A stretch of DNA of 64,000 nt from Anaerolineae bacterium (GTDB lineage Bacteria > Chloroflexota > Anaerolineae > Aggregatilineales > Phototrophicaceae): positions 30,583 through 94,582 of the forward strand of contig JABWBO010000029.1 in assembly GCA_013360465.1 (NCBI GenBank). The letters run 5' to 3'. The position numbers and the translations under genes are program-made. Numbering within the stretch: the first letter of the stretch is position 1; every line of letters starts with the position of its first letter. This document shows, in pieces, positions 1 through 8,148 of the stretch. Below the pieces are notes generated by a model, which searched no databases, was not told where the DNA came from, and saw only the letters and a program-made list of their open reading frames with translations.

Positions 1-23
1 GCTCATGGGAACGTTCAGCCTTT

Positions 24-43
24 GTTATACGCAACTGTATAAC
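24..43. promoter_or_regulatory. Inverted repeat upstream of the first gene
   Basis: GTTATAC and GTATAAC (24-30 and 37-43) form a perfect 7-bp inverted repeat with a 6-nt spacer, in an AT-rich stretch about 90 bases before the secreted-protein gene. The spacing of half-sites fits a dimeric repressor operator. No regulator is identified and the promoter itself is not certain. Confidence 0.3.
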
Positions 44-129
44 TTTTGTATAGCATAGCACTACTTTCGTCACCTCACCTATGATCCAATTAGGTTGCTG
101 CTCATCAATAGATATTCAGGAGAATAAGC

Positions 130-621
130 ATGTCGAACATAAACAGGAAAATCATCTCGGCAATCATCATGGCTGCCATGTTTCTGATTCTGACCGGTGC
201 GCTTGCACAGGCGGGAAGTGCGAACGTCGAGACATTGTACGGCTCGTGGTATGCGGAGATCATGACGGTCAACCAGGTTCAGGCGGATGGGGGACATACC
301 TTCCCGGCGTTGCTGACCTTCGGCGCTGAAGGGACACTCGTCGTCGATGAACCTCCACTTCTGGGCGAAACATCAGGGCACGGCAACTGGATCAGCAATG
401 ATGACGGAACCATTGTATACACCTTCGTGGCGCTGTACAGCGACGGCGCGGGAGCCTATACCGGGAAGCTCAAAGTTGTCGGCACGCTGCAATATGATTC
501 AGCCGCTGACACGTGGCAGGGACCGTTCAAGATCGACATCTTCGATGCGGATGACAACGTGATCGCCGCCGATACCGGGACGGTTGATACAGTCCGAATC
601 GCTGTTGAATCGCTGGACTGA
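130..621 (+). CDS. Secreted protein of unknown function
   Basis: The 163-residue product starts with a clear signal peptide: a basic n-region (Asn-Arg-Lys), a hydrophobic core of about 15 residues and an Ala-Gln-Ala cleavage site near residue 28. The mature part of about 135 residues has alternating polar and hydrophobic strands rich in Gly, Asp and Thr and no cysteine, suggesting a small exported beta-sheet protein. A Shine-Dalgarno (AGGAGAA) precedes the ATG by about 8 bases. It stands alone, followed by a hairpin and decayed sequence. I do not recognise the family; an exported lipocalin-like or calycin fold is possible but not shown. Confidence 0.75.
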   Translation: MSNINRKIISAIIMAAMFLILTGALAQAGSANVETLYGSWYAEIMTVNQVQADGGHTFPALLTFGAEGTLVVDEPPLLGETSGHGNWISNDDGTIVYTFVALYSDGAGAYTGKLKVVGTLQYDSAADTWQGPFKIDIFDADDNVIAADTGTVDTVRIAVESLD

Positions 622-680
622 CGGCATCGACAACCTCCGCGCGGAACCCCTCCGGATTCACAATCAGAGGATACACCTAT

Positions 681-718
681 TGAGGCAGCCTTTATCCCGT
701 CCATGAAAGGCTGCCTCA
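681..718 (+). terminator. 13-bp hairpin after the secreted-protein gene
   Basis: TGAGGCAGCCTTT (681-693) and AAAGGCTGCCTCA (706-718) are perfectly complementary with a 12-nt loop. There is no T-run on the plus strand, so it is a weak intrinsic terminator candidate or a simple RNA-stabilising hairpin 60 bases after the stop codon. Confidence 0.45.
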
Positions 719-738
719 CTGCGCTGATCCAGTCGCCG

Positions 739-789
739 CTAGACCATTTTCTTGCGCAGTCTTAACGAGTTGGAAACGACAAATATCAC
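739..789 (-). pseudogene. Vestige of a copper P-type ATPase C-terminus
   Basis: Read on the minus strand, these 51 bases encode [16 protein letters not shown] and a TAG stop. This matches almost residue for residue the last 15 residues of the intact copper ATPase 3 kb downstream ([15 protein letters not shown], stop at 3724), in the same orientation, while the bases differ at many wobble positions. Upstream of it the frame no longer resembles a P-type ATPase. It is therefore best read as the surviving 3' tip of a second, diverged copA-like gene. The match is short, so chance convergence cannot be fully excluded. Confidence 0.6.
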
Positions 790-960
790 TTTATGCGGAA
801 TGCCATCGCGCCCGCCGTTCCATAGAGTGGTTCAATGTAGTATTATTACACCATAAACTATTCATATCAACCGGGGTTCTTTTGTCTTAAACCCGCCTTG
901 AATTCGATTATCAGTGAATCACGAAAGCTCAGCTTCAGTACGAAACATCGTTTTTTTGAG

Positions 961-1048
961 CCAACCTCACCCCAAAAATCTGACGATTTTTTGCCCCTCT
1001 CCAAACGGAGAGGGGCGGTTGAGCGCAGCGAAACGGGGTGAGGTTAGG
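961..1048. repeat. Nested-hairpin intergenic repeat element
   Basis: Outer arms CCAACCTCACCCC (961-973) and GGGGTGAGGTTAGG (1035-1048) are complementary apart from one bulged base. Inside lie AAAAATC/GATTTTT (974-980, 985-991) and a perfect 10-bp GCCCCTCTCC/GGAGAGGGGC hairpin with an AAAC loop (993-1016). The design resembles the dispersed REP/MITE-like hairpins common in Chloroflexota intergenic DNA. It sits 20 bases beyond the stop of the minus-strand LuxR-hydrolase gene and could also act as its transcription terminator. Confidence 0.6.
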
Positions 1049-1069
1049 CAATCCGTGTACCATTTGTAG

Positions 1070-2203
1070 TTATACGCCACTGCTGCTAAGGAAATTGCGG
1101 AAGGCGGTTACAAACTTTTGCCAGGCGGGTTCGTGTTCTGTTAACAGGTGATTCTTGCTCTCCAGGGCAACGAACTGGGCATTGGGAATCAGCGAGGCAA
1201 GTAAACGACCTTCGTTGAAGGGGACCGCTTCATCCCCGCGCGAGTGCAGAATCAGGGCCGGGACTTTGATCTGCGTCGCAAGATGGCGAACGTCGATACG
1301 GTGCATTTCACTTTCCAACCGCACTGCGTTTTCAGGAGAAACCGAGATACGCATTTGCATCTCCAAAGCGTGGATTTGTTCGGCAGGTGCCTGAGGAAAG
1401 AGTTGCATGGCGAATACCTGTCGAAAGGCCGGATTGTCCCTTCCCCAACCAACCCGCATCAGGCTAATCATCAGTTTCTCCTCTTCGATCCCTTCCGGTG
1501 TTAAGTCTCGGTTCAACCAGCCCCGCGCGTAACCACCATGCACAATCAGGTGACTGACCTTTTCAGGATGAAGTGCCGTGTAAGCGACGGCAACCGCACC
1601 ACCCTGTGACATCCCAAAGACAGGAAACTGGCGAACCCCTGCTGCGTCCACCACCGCTTCAAGATCACGCACCCACGCTTCGAAGGATACATCTTCAGTG
1701 TCCCAGTCTGACAGCCCGGAGCCGCGCTCATCAGAAGTGATGAGGGAATGCTCGTGGGTCAGCTCTTCCAGCCAGTGCTGCCATACCGGACTATCCCAAT
1801 CATACTCCTGATGACTCATATAATTGGCGGCTTTGACCAGCGGCGGACCGTTCCCAGCTATCGCATAAGCGATCCGTGTTCCATCATAACTGTGGGTGAA
1901 ATGGATACGCTGTTCTACCTTCTGTTGTTTTGTAGTGGGTACTTGATGACTTGTCTGAACAGGCGGGGAGGTGGGGGTAGCTTTCGAGTCTAGGAGTCCC
2001 AGTACTCTCGCCTGAGCGATAGCCTGCGTTCGATTGCCGACCCCCAGTTTGTTGTAAATCTGGCGATTGTACCATCTGACCGTATTAGAGCTAAGGAAAA
2101 GGGCAGCAGCGATCTGCTGGTCTGAAAGTCCGGTTGCCAAGTGTTCCAAAATCTCTATTTCGCGTTCCGTTAGTTGATCTGGCGATGGCGGTTTTTCTTC
2201 CAC
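1070..2203 (-). CDS. LuxR-type HTH fused to alpha/beta hydrolase
   Basis: The 377-residue protein joins two domains. Residues about 10-72 are a GerE/LuxR-type helix-turn-helix (LTEREIEIL, then SDQQIAAALFLS and NTVRWYNRQIYNKLGV), here at the N-terminus rather than the usual C-terminal place. After a Pro/Thr/Gln linker, residues about 100-375 are an alpha/beta hydrolase with nucleophile elbow GMSQGG, acid region HSRGDEAVPF and C-terminal His in ESKNHLLTEHE. LuxR regulators normally sense signals through another domain; here a hydrolase-fold domain could bind or cleave an acyl or ester ligand and set DNA binding (inference). The gene is single, transcribed away from the TusA-like gene. Such fusions occur elsewhere in Chloroflexota; no ligand can be deduced. 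Confidence 0.85.
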   Translation of the reverse strand: MEEKPPSPDQLTEREIEILEHLATGLSDQQIAAALFLSSNTVRWYNRQIYNKLGVGNRTQAIAQARVLGLLDSKATPTSPPVQTSHQVPTTKQQKVEQRIHFTHSYDGTRIAYAIAGNGPPLVKAANYMSHQEYDWDSPVWQHWLEELTHEHSLITSDERGSGLSDWDTEDVSFEAWVRDLEAVVDAAGVRQFPVFGMSQGGAVAVAYTALHPEKVSHLIVHGGYARGWLNRDLTPEGIEEEKLMISLMRVGWGRDNPAFRQVFAMQLFPQAPAEQIHALEMQMRISVSPENAVRLESEMHRIDVRHLATQIKVPALILHSRGDEAVPFNEGRLLASLIPNAQFVALESKNHLLTEHEPAWQKFVTAFRNFLSSSGV

Positions 2204-2373
2204 AATCGCCTCCCCAAATGATAATTAGTGAACTTATCGCCACAACCATTCATCCTACTCTATCTGACAGAACTTTTCCATTCATGTTTCCACTCAAATG
2301 AATGAAGACAGGTAGCCGCATTCTGCCTATTCTAAGTTATAGGAACACGAGGAAGCCAATAGGAACGGTAAAC

Positions 2374-2691
2374 ATGTTTCGCGCCCGAAAAGCGGTCAAT
2401 CAAGCTGAATGGAATGCGGCACTAGAAGCACTCCCTGTCGCGGAATTAGGCGAAGCGCATCCTGTTTCTATTTTCGAAGCCAATGCTTTCTATGATGCAG
2501 GCGATAAAGGCTGCGCGGACGGACCCCTCGACGAGATCGCGGCAGTGCTGCACCGCCTGGAACCCGGACAAACGCTGGAGGTTCGGGCAACAGACCCAAG
2601 TGTGGCAACCAATTTGCGCGCCTGGTGCAGACTGGCAAAACATGAACTTGTCACCCATGAAGGTGATCGTTACTTCATTCGACGTAAATAG
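2374..2691 (+). CDS. TusA/SirA-like sulfurtransferase family protein
   Basis: I start the gene at ATG 2374 (105 residues); an earlier in-frame ATG at 2302 would add 24 residues that do not look like this family. The C-terminal 70 residues carry the TusA fold: DAGDKGCADGPLDEI (the Cys aligns with the CPxP cysteine, with an altered C-A-D-G-P loop), then PGQTLEVRATDPSV and the ending HEGDRYFIRRK. TusA proteins relay persulfide sulfur through this Cys. It heads a sulfur/redox neighbourhood with a decayed DsrE gene and an OsmC gene, a combination seen repeatedly in bacteria. The N-terminal 35 residues are specific to this subgroup. Confidence 0.75.
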   Translation: MFRARKAVNQAEWNAALEALPVAELGEAHPVSIFEANAFYDAGDKGCADGPLDEIAAVLHRLEPGQTLEVRATDPSVATNLRAWCRLAKHELVTHEGDRYFIRRK

Positions 2692-2719
2692 TGAAGGAGT
2701 CTAATTCAGGGGACACGTT

Positions 2720-3000
2720 ATGGCTCACAACACGCATGGCAACGATGACATCGAATGAGCATCGCTGACACTTGGGTTGCCAGCACTTCCTTGAGTTCCA
2801 GCCAGCGGACCACCATCTTGCTCACGATTGAAGGGGTGTGGGCGGCAACTCAAGGGTAGACCGATGGCTTACAGACGGACGGCTTCGCACCATTGAGCGA
2901 CCTTATCGGTCAGTTTGTCGCCATTGGCGGGGCACAGATAATCGGTGCGGCTACCGCCGTCGAAGCGTTGGTGAACGGCGACCAGACGCTCAGTTCTTAA
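2720..3000 (+). pseudogene. Decayed DsrE-family gene
   Basis: The frame beginning at ATG 2720 reads MAHNTHGNDDIE, a typical DsrE start, then stops at TGA 2756. The next frame (from 2755) continues with ILLTIEGVWAATQG, hits an in-frame TAG at 2857-2859, and resumes TDGLQTDGFAPLSDLIGQFVAIGGAQIIGAATAVEALVNG to TAA at 2998. These are the ordered DsrE blocks, but with a frameshift, a nonsense codon and a missing central segment (the Gly-Gly-Lys-hydrophobic-Cys region between the GG and the IIGA block). It lies between the TusA-like and OsmC genes, where a DsrE partner would be expected. Readthrough as a functional gene is unlikely given the internal deletion. Confidence 0.75.
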
Positions 3001-3049
3001 TCATCCGAACAAGTCTTGAGTTCTTAAATGAATAAGGAGAAGGAACATC

Positions 3050-3613
3050 GTGCAGCAAACAGCAAGTATGGTAAACGGTGTCAATGTGGATCAGCTCGTC
3101 GGGACAGTGAATGCTATCAAGGAAAATCCTGATCTGGCGAAGTTCACGTTCCGGTCACAAACGGAGTGGATTAGCGGGGGACATTCCCGCACCACCATCC
3201 AGAGTTTTTATGGTGCGGGGTCTGAGGATACATCCCGCACGCAACCGCTCATTCTTGAAGGGGATGAGCCGCCTGTCCTCCTGGGTCAGAACGCGGGCGC
3301 AAACGCAGTCGAGGCTGTCCTGCACGCGCTGGCTTCCTGTCTCGGTGTCGGTTTCATATACAACGCCGCGGCTCATGGCATCAAAGTGGAGAAGCTCGAT
3401 TTCAGTTTAGAAGGGGATCTAGACCTCCATGCGTTTCTGGGGCTGTCCGAAACCATGCGTCCCGGTTACAAAAATATTCGGGTTTCCTACCGAGTCAAAG
3501 CGGATGCGCCGCGCGAAAAATTGGAGCAACTGTGTGAGTATGTCCAGAAGACATCCCCCGTACTGGACATCATTCGCAATCCCGTGCCTGTTTCTGTTGC
3601 ACTTGAAGCTTAG
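3050..3613 (+). CDS. OsmC family protein
   Basis: The 187-residue product starts at GTG 3050 behind a strong AAGGAGAAGG site. It shows the OsmC/Ohr core: GANAVEAVLHALASCLGVGF with the peroxidatic Cys, then a long hydrophobic helix, VEKLDFSLEGDLDL, and the ending TSPVLDIIRNPVPV. The position where Ohr/OsmC enzymes carry the resolving Cys (Cys-Pro) is Ser-Pro here, so it belongs to the one-Cys subgroup; another Cys lies nearby in LCEYVQ. OsmC proteins reduce organic hydroperoxides in the cytoplasm, but one-Cys members may do sulfur transfer or thiol chemistry with TusA/DsrE partners (inference from neighbours). Confidence 0.88.
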   Translation: MQQTASMVNGVNVDQLVGTVNAIKENPDLAKFTFRSQTEWISGGHSRTTIQSFYGAGSEDTSRTQPLILEGDEPPVLLGQNAGANAVEAVLHALASCLGVGFIYNAAAHGIKVEKLDFSLEGDLDLHAFLGLSETMRPGYKNIRVSYRVKADAPREKLEQLCEYVQKTSPVLDIIRNPVPVSVALEA

Positions 3614-3687
3614 CCAAGTCGGGTTATCAGAAGTGCCTTGTTGTTATCGATAACTGATGGCGAAACCCCTGCGCAGGCTAATTAGAG

Positions 3688-3718
3688 AAACTGAGGCGAG
3701 GGTATGCCTCAGTTTTTC
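3688..3718. terminator. Bidirectional intrinsic terminator
   Basis: AAACTGAGGC (3688-3697) pairs with GCCTCAGTTT (3706-3715) around an 8-nt loop and is followed by more T residues. The stem has A residues on its left, so it can end both the plus-strand OsmC transcript and, from the other side, the minus-strand copper ATPase that stops at 3724. Confidence 0.8.
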
Positions 3719-3723
3719 TCAAA

Positions 3724-6012
3724 TCATACTATTTTCCCGCGAAGCCTGAGCGAGTTGGAAACCACGAAGACTGAACTCGTCGCCATGGCGGCGGCAGCGA
3801 GCATCGGAACCAGCAGCCCCGCCATCGCTGCCGGAATCAGGATGACGTTGTAGAAGAACGCCCAGAACAAGTTCTGGCGGATGGTGCGCATCGTCGCCTT
3901 GCTCAACGTGATCGCCCGTGCCACTCCGCGCAGATCGCCGCTCACCAGCGTCACGTCCGACGCCTCCATCGCGATATCCGTCCCCGTGCCGATGGCGATG
4001 CCGACATCCGCCTGTGCCAGCGCCGGCGCATCGTTGATCCCGTCGCCGACCATTGCCACGCGGCGGTTTCCGCCTTGCAGCGCCGCGACCGCCGCCGCTT
4101 TCTGATCGGGCAGCACCTGCGCGCGCACCTCGGTGATGCCGACGGACCCGGCGATTGCCTGCGCCGTACGCGGGTTGTCGCCGGTGATCATCACCACCTG
4201 CAAGCCGAGCGCCTGGAGCGCCGCCACCGCCTCGCCTGAGCCGTCCTTGACCGTGTCGGCGATGCCGATCACCCCGATCGGCTGCCCATCGACGGAGACG
4301 CCGGCGACGGTGCGCGCCTGCGCAGACAGCCGCTCAACTTCCGCCAGACCTTCCGCGCCGACGAACGCCGGGCTGCCCACCCGCACCTGGATGCCATCCA
4401 CCGCTGCCGTCACGCCGCGTCCGCTTTCTGCGGCGAAGGCTTTCGGCTGGATGAAGGCGATGCCCCGCGCCCGCGCCTGATCGACCACCGCCCGCGCCAG
4501 AGGGTGTTCGCTGGCGCGCTCCACGCTGGCTGCCAGGCGCAGCACCTCGTCGGCAGTGCTGCCGTTGAGCGGGACGACATCGGTCACGACCGGCTCGCCC
4601 CGGGTGATCGTCCCGGTCTTATCCAGGGCGATCACGTTCAGGCGGTGTGCCGCTTCCAGCGCCTCGCTGTTCTTGAAGAGGACGCCCATCTCCGCGCCGC
4701 GCCCCGTGCCGACCATGATCGCCGTCGGCGTCGCCAAGCCGAGCGCGCACGGGCAGGCGATGACCAGCACCGCCACCGCGTGTACCAGCGACGCCGTGAA
4801 GCCCGCCTGCCCGATCACCAGCCAGCCGAGAAAGGTCAGCGCCGCCAGCACCAGCACCACCGGCACGAAGACCGCGCTGACCTGATCGGCGATGCGCTGG
4901 ATGGGCGCTTTGGAGGCTTGTGCGTTTTCGACCAACCGGACGATCTGCGCCAGGGCTGTGCCCGCGCCGACGCGCTCCGCTTCGATGATCAGCCGCCCAT
5001 GCTTATTGACCGTCGCCCCAATCACCTCGCTGCCGATGCGCTTGTCCGCCGGCAGGGACTCGCCGGTCAGCATGGACTCATCGACCGCCGAGTCGCCGTC
5101 GATGACCACGCCGTCCACCGGCAGGCGCTCGCCGGGACGCACCACCAGCCGGTCGCCGACCCGGACCTGATCGATAGGGACCTCGACCTCTTCCCCATCG
5201 CGCAGCAGGGTCGCCGTGCGCGGCGCAAGGTTCATCAGCTTCTTGATCGCCTCGCTGGTGCGCCCTTTGGCGCGGGCTTCCAGCAGCTTGCCCAGCGTGA
5301 TCAGGGTCAGGATGACCGCCGAAGTCTCGAAGTAGACGTGTCCGCCTGCCAGCGGACTTTCCGGGGCGAAGAGCAGCGCTGCCAGCACGACCAGGCTGTA
5401 GAGGTAAGCCGCCAGCGAACCGAGCGCGATCAGCACGTCCATGTTGGCGGTCCCGCTGCGCAGCGACTTCCACGCGCCGACGATGTACTGTCTGCCGACG
5501 ATCACCTGCACCGGCGTCGCTAAAAGGAAGAACAGGGCGGGCATTCCCGACCACAGCAGCCATGCCAGCGCCGCCGGCACGCTGTGCATGGCGATCATCT
5601 CTGCCGTCATGTCCTGCATCGCCATGCCGGGCATATACGCCGCCATCACCAGGTCGCGCCCCATGCTCAGGATGAACAGGGGCAGGGTGAACGCCGCACC
5701 GATCAGGACCAACCGCCGCTGCCGCTGGATTTCTTTCTCGCGTGCCTCGCGTTCGACATCTGCTGCCTGGTCCGCCGCCATGTTGGACAGGTCGAGTACG
5801 CCGTAACCCGCGTACTCGACCGCCTGGATCAGAGTCGCCTGCGTGACTGCACCCAGTTGATAGGTGACCGTCGCCTTTTCCGTCGCCAGATTGACGACGA
5901 CATCGGCGACGCCTTCGGTCTTTTTCAGCGCTCGCTCGACATTGCGCACGCAAGCGGCGCAGGTCATGCCAGTGATCGGCAGATCAATCGTTCGTTCCGG
6001 GGGAGTGATCAT
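3724..6012 (-). CDS. copA: Copper-translocating P-type ATPase
   Basis: The 762-residue protein is a full P1B-1 ATPase that exports Cu(I) using ATP. One HMA domain lies at residues 10-75 with the GMTCAAC metal site (Cys18, Cys21). The membrane part carries the CPC ion motif near residues 420-422, TGES at about 316 (actuator), DKTGT at about 464 (phosphorylated Asp), and [10 protein letters not shown] in the hinge. The loop between the first two membrane helices (about 118-143) is unusually rich in methionine plus one histidine, a plausible Cu(I) entry site (inference). No CsoR or CueR regulator or copper chaperone gene sits beside it. Its C-terminal residues match the vestige at 739-789. Confidence 0.95.
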   Translation of the reverse strand: MITPPERTIDLPITGMTCAACVRNVERALKKTEGVADVVVNLATEKATVTYQLGAVTQATLIQAVEYAGYGVLDLSNMAADQAADVEREAREKEIQRQRRLVLIGAAFTLPLFILSMGRDLVMAAYMPGMAMQDMTAEMIAMHSVPAALAWLLWSGMPALFFLLATPVQVIVGRQYIVGAWKSLRSGTANMDVLIALGSLAAYLYSLVVLAALLFAPESPLAGGHVYFETSAVILTLITLGKLLEARAKGRTSEAIKKLMNLAPRTATLLRDGEEVEVPIDQVRVGDRLVVRPGERLPVDGVVIDGDSAVDESMLTGESLPADKRIGSEVIGATVNKHGRLIIEAERVGAGTALAQIVRLVENAQASKAPIQRIADQVSAVFVPVVLVLAALTFLGWLVIGQAGFTASLVHAVAVLVIACPCALGLATPTAIMVGTGRGAEMGVLFKNSEALEAAHRLNVIALDKTGTITRGEPVVTDVVPLNGSTADEVLRLAASVERASEHPLARAVVDQARARGIAFIQPKAFAAESGRGVTAAVDGIQVRVGSPAFVGAEGLAEVERLSAQARTVAGVSVDGQPIGVIGIADTVKDGSGEAVAALQALGLQVVMITGDNPRTAQAIAGSVGITEVRAQVLPDQKAAAVAALQGGNRRVAMVGDGINDAPALAQADVGIAIGTGTDIAMEASDVTLVSGDLRGVARAITLSKATMRTIRQNLFWAFFYNVILIPAAMAGLLVPMLAAAAMATSSVFVVSNSLRLRGKIV

Positions 6013-6139
6013 CCCGTGAGAGTCCCTTCTAGGGCTGCGCTCAGCGTCGGGTCATGCCAATGCAGCACAAATCTATTCCTTCAGACCGGCGTACGCTGAA
6101 GGTTCTTACGTCTCGCCACCGGACAGCACCGTCGGGCGC

Positions 6140-6616
6140 TTAGCTTTTGAGCGTGCAGAGCGCCTGACGGATTTCTCCCAGATGGTAGGCGGTATGGGCG
6201 ATCATCGCCATTGCCGTGCCAAGGTCATCCTCACCCTGTAGGGTCTCCATCTCCTGGAAACGCCGGCTGACGCGCTCGTAGCTGGCGCGCAGACGCGCCT
6301 TGCTGGCTTCCCACTCCTCCGGCGTGACGGCGCTCACCGTATTCCAGATGTGCGCCCAATCGACCCTGCCTTCAAGGGTTTTCAGCATGTACCCTTCCAG
6401 AGTGTCGAGGTAGAAACGGATGTGTTCCACCTGGGCGGCGAGCGTGGCACAGGTGGCGGAGACCGGATGTGAAGCTTCTTCGGCGCTGATCGTCGCCAGC
6501 GTCTCGAACAGCGACGTATCGCGATCCAGGAAGATGCCGTGTACGCTCTCGAACGTCTCACGGAACATGAAGTCCAGACCGCGTTTTATTTCCGATACTG
6601 CCAGACTTGCGCTCAT
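6140..6616 (-). CDS. DinB-like putative metal-dependent protein
   Basis: I start at ATG 6616, preceded by a perfect AAGGAG seven bases upstream (158 residues). The protein is an all-helical DinB/YfiT-type four-helix bundle, with candidate metal-binding histidines in VEHIRFYLDTLEG (around residue 72) and in AHTAYHLGEIRQAL near the C-terminus, the classic HxxxH ending. Members of this superfamily include bacillithiol and mycothiol transferases and many stress proteins of unknown reaction. It is divergent from the O-antigen-ligase-like gene, with 70 bases between the two starts. No thiol-cofactor synthesis gene is in the window. Confidence 0.75.
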   Translation of the reverse strand: MSASLAVSEIKRGLDFMFRETFESVHGIFLDRDTSLFETLATISAEEASHPVSATCATLAAQVEHIRFYLDTLEGYMLKTLEGRVDWAHIWNTVSAVTPEEWEASKARLRASYERVSRRFQEMETLQGEDDLGTAMAMIAHTAYHLGEIRQALCTLKS

Positions 6617-6688
6617 GATCACTCCTTGAGGCATTGAACATCTGTTTGAATTCTACAGGAAGCCGGGGAAGAGTTGGAGGCTGCTTTG

Positions 6689-8044
6689 GTGAGTCGAATC
6701 ATACGCCCGCTGAATGCTCTGGCGGTCTTCATCACCTTTGTGCTGACCCCGGTCTGGCTGCGCATTCCCGCCGCTTACGCGCTCTCGCCGCTGTACATTG
6801 GGCGCTTCCTGCTCCTGATCCCGATGCTGATCGCCATCGTCCTGTGGCTGATCGCCGGGCTGCCGGGCTTGTCTCGCTTGCGCAGGACGCCCTGGGCTGG
6901 AACGTGGGCGGCGCTGCTGCTGAGCTTCGTGCTGTGGGGATTCTTCTCTCAGTCGTGGGCGTTCATGGGCGCAACCAAGCCGGAGGTCGCCGTCAATGCC
7001 GCCCTGCAGTTCGGCATCGTTGCGCTCTTCGCGTTGGTCACGGCGAGCGGCGCGCTATCGCCCCGCCGCCTACTGTTGGCGCTGGCGCTGGCGCTGGCGT
7101 TCAACGCCGCCCTGGCGACTGCTCAGGCGCTCACCCAGGGCGATCTCGGCTTGCGGGCGCTGGGCGAATTCCCGTTCTCGCCCTGGTCGCGCGGCGCAAG
7201 CATCCTGATCGCCGACGGGCTGCGCTACGTTCGCCCCTATGGGCTGCTGCCGCATCCCAACATCCTCGCCGGCGTGCTGCTTCCGGGGCTGTTCGCGGCG
7301 TCGGCGCTGATCTTCGGAGACCGGTCCCGATTCCTGCGCTGGTTCGGCGTCGCCGCGCTGACTCTTGGCGCTGCCGCCCTGCTGCTGACCTTCTCCCGTG
7401 CCGCCTGGTTGGGTGCTGCCGGTGGGGCGCTCGCCTTTCTGCTGCTGGTGGTCCCGATCCTTCGCGCCGATCTGCGGGGGAAGAGTCCTTCGCCGTCGCT
7501 CCGTGTGGCGGTCGTCGTCAGCGGCGCGCTGGTGGGCATGGTGATCATCGGCTTCGCGGTGCGCTATACGCCGTTCATCAGCGCCCGCGCCGGCATCGGG
7601 GAAGAATCGCTGGAACTGCGATCCGTCTCCGATCGCATCGTCTTCACCGATTTCGCCCTGCGCGCCATCCGCGAGCGCCCGCTGCTTGGCGTGGGGATCG
7701 GCAATCTGCCCTGGCGCGCCAGCGACTATCTGCGCGACGAGTTTTATGATCTACAGGGCGATTATGTGCATCAAATTTATCTGGCGGCGGCGGCGGACCT
7801 GGGGCTGATCGGTCTGGCGCTGTATGCCGGGGCGCTCCTGTGCGGCGCGACTGCCGGAATCCGCGCGGTGCGCGCCAGCCGGGGGACGGAGCGGGCAGCC
7901 CGCGCTGCGCTGCTTTCTACTGCGCTGGCGTTCATGATCGTCGGTTTTTTCGATCACTACCCTTACACGCTGCTTCAGCCGCAGACAGCCTTCTGGGGCT
8001 GCCTGGCTGCGTCGCTGACCCCCTCGCTTCGGGCAGTTGCTTGA
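6689..8044 (+). CDS. O-antigen ligase/polymerase-like membrane protein
   Basis: The product of about 451 residues has roughly 11-12 predicted membrane segments. A conserved loop RPYGLLPHPNILAGVLLPG followed by FSRAAWLGA and, later, IRERPLLGVGIGNLP is the WaaL/Wzy (Wzy_C) signature, with the Arg and His thought to act in glycan ligation. I prefer GTG 6689, which has GGAGG eight bases upstream; TTG 6674 would add five residues. Such proteins transfer or polymerise lipid-linked glycans at the outer face of the membrane. No other glycan gene is immediately adjacent, so the substrate is unknown. Confidence 0.82.
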   Translation: MSRIIRPLNALAVFITFVLTPVWLRIPAAYALSPLYIGRFLLLIPMLIAIVLWLIAGLPGLSRLRRTPWAGTWAALLLSFVLWGFFSQSWAFMGATKPEVAVNAALQFGIVALFALVTASGALSPRRLLLALALALAFNAALATAQALTQGDLGLRALGEFPFSPWSRGASILIADGLRYVRPYGLLPHPNILAGVLLPGLFAASALIFGDRSRFLRWFGVAALTLGAAALLLTFSRAAWLGAAGGALAFLLLVVPILRADLRGKSPSPSLRVAVVVSGALVGMVIIGFAVRYTPFISARAGIGEESLELRSVSDRIVFTDFALRAIRERPLLGVGIGNLPWRASDYLRDEFYDLQGDYVHQIYLAAAADLGLIGLALYAGALLCGATAGIRAVRASRGTERAARAALLSTALAFMIVGFFDHYPYTLLQPQTAFWGCLAASLTPSLRAVA

Positions 8045-8077
8045 CGCCGTGCCCAAGTCGCGCTAAAGTGTGAGGTG

Positions 8078-8095
8078 TTGTGAAACGTTACAAAT
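8078..8095. promoter_or_regulatory. Candidate LacI-family operator
   Basis: Around 8086/8087 the sequence TGTGAAACGTTACAAA has the AACGTT centre with CpG axis typical of LacI/GalR operators, plus symmetric TG/CA outer positions. It lies about 60 bases before the lacI-type gene, the right place for autoregulation of the sugar operon. No second copy was seen before the binding-protein gene at 11880. Confidence 0.45.
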
Positions 8096-8148
8096 CACTT
8101 CACGAAATAGTAACTGCTTGTAAAAAATGGCGTGAGTTCAACTGAAAA

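Larger units (their letters stand above)
622..1069. other. 448-bp non-coding region
   Basis: This gap holds the 681-718 hairpin, the copA vestige at 739-789 and the multi-hairpin element at 961-1048. I see no intact gene; the stretch between 790 and 960 is AT-richer than its surroundings and shows nothing recognisable. Confidence 0.6.

Noticed and set aside
2838-3035. Small plus-strand frame inside the DsrE pseudogene
   Set aside because: It is out of frame with the DsrE blocks and has Arg/Trp-rich shadow composition.
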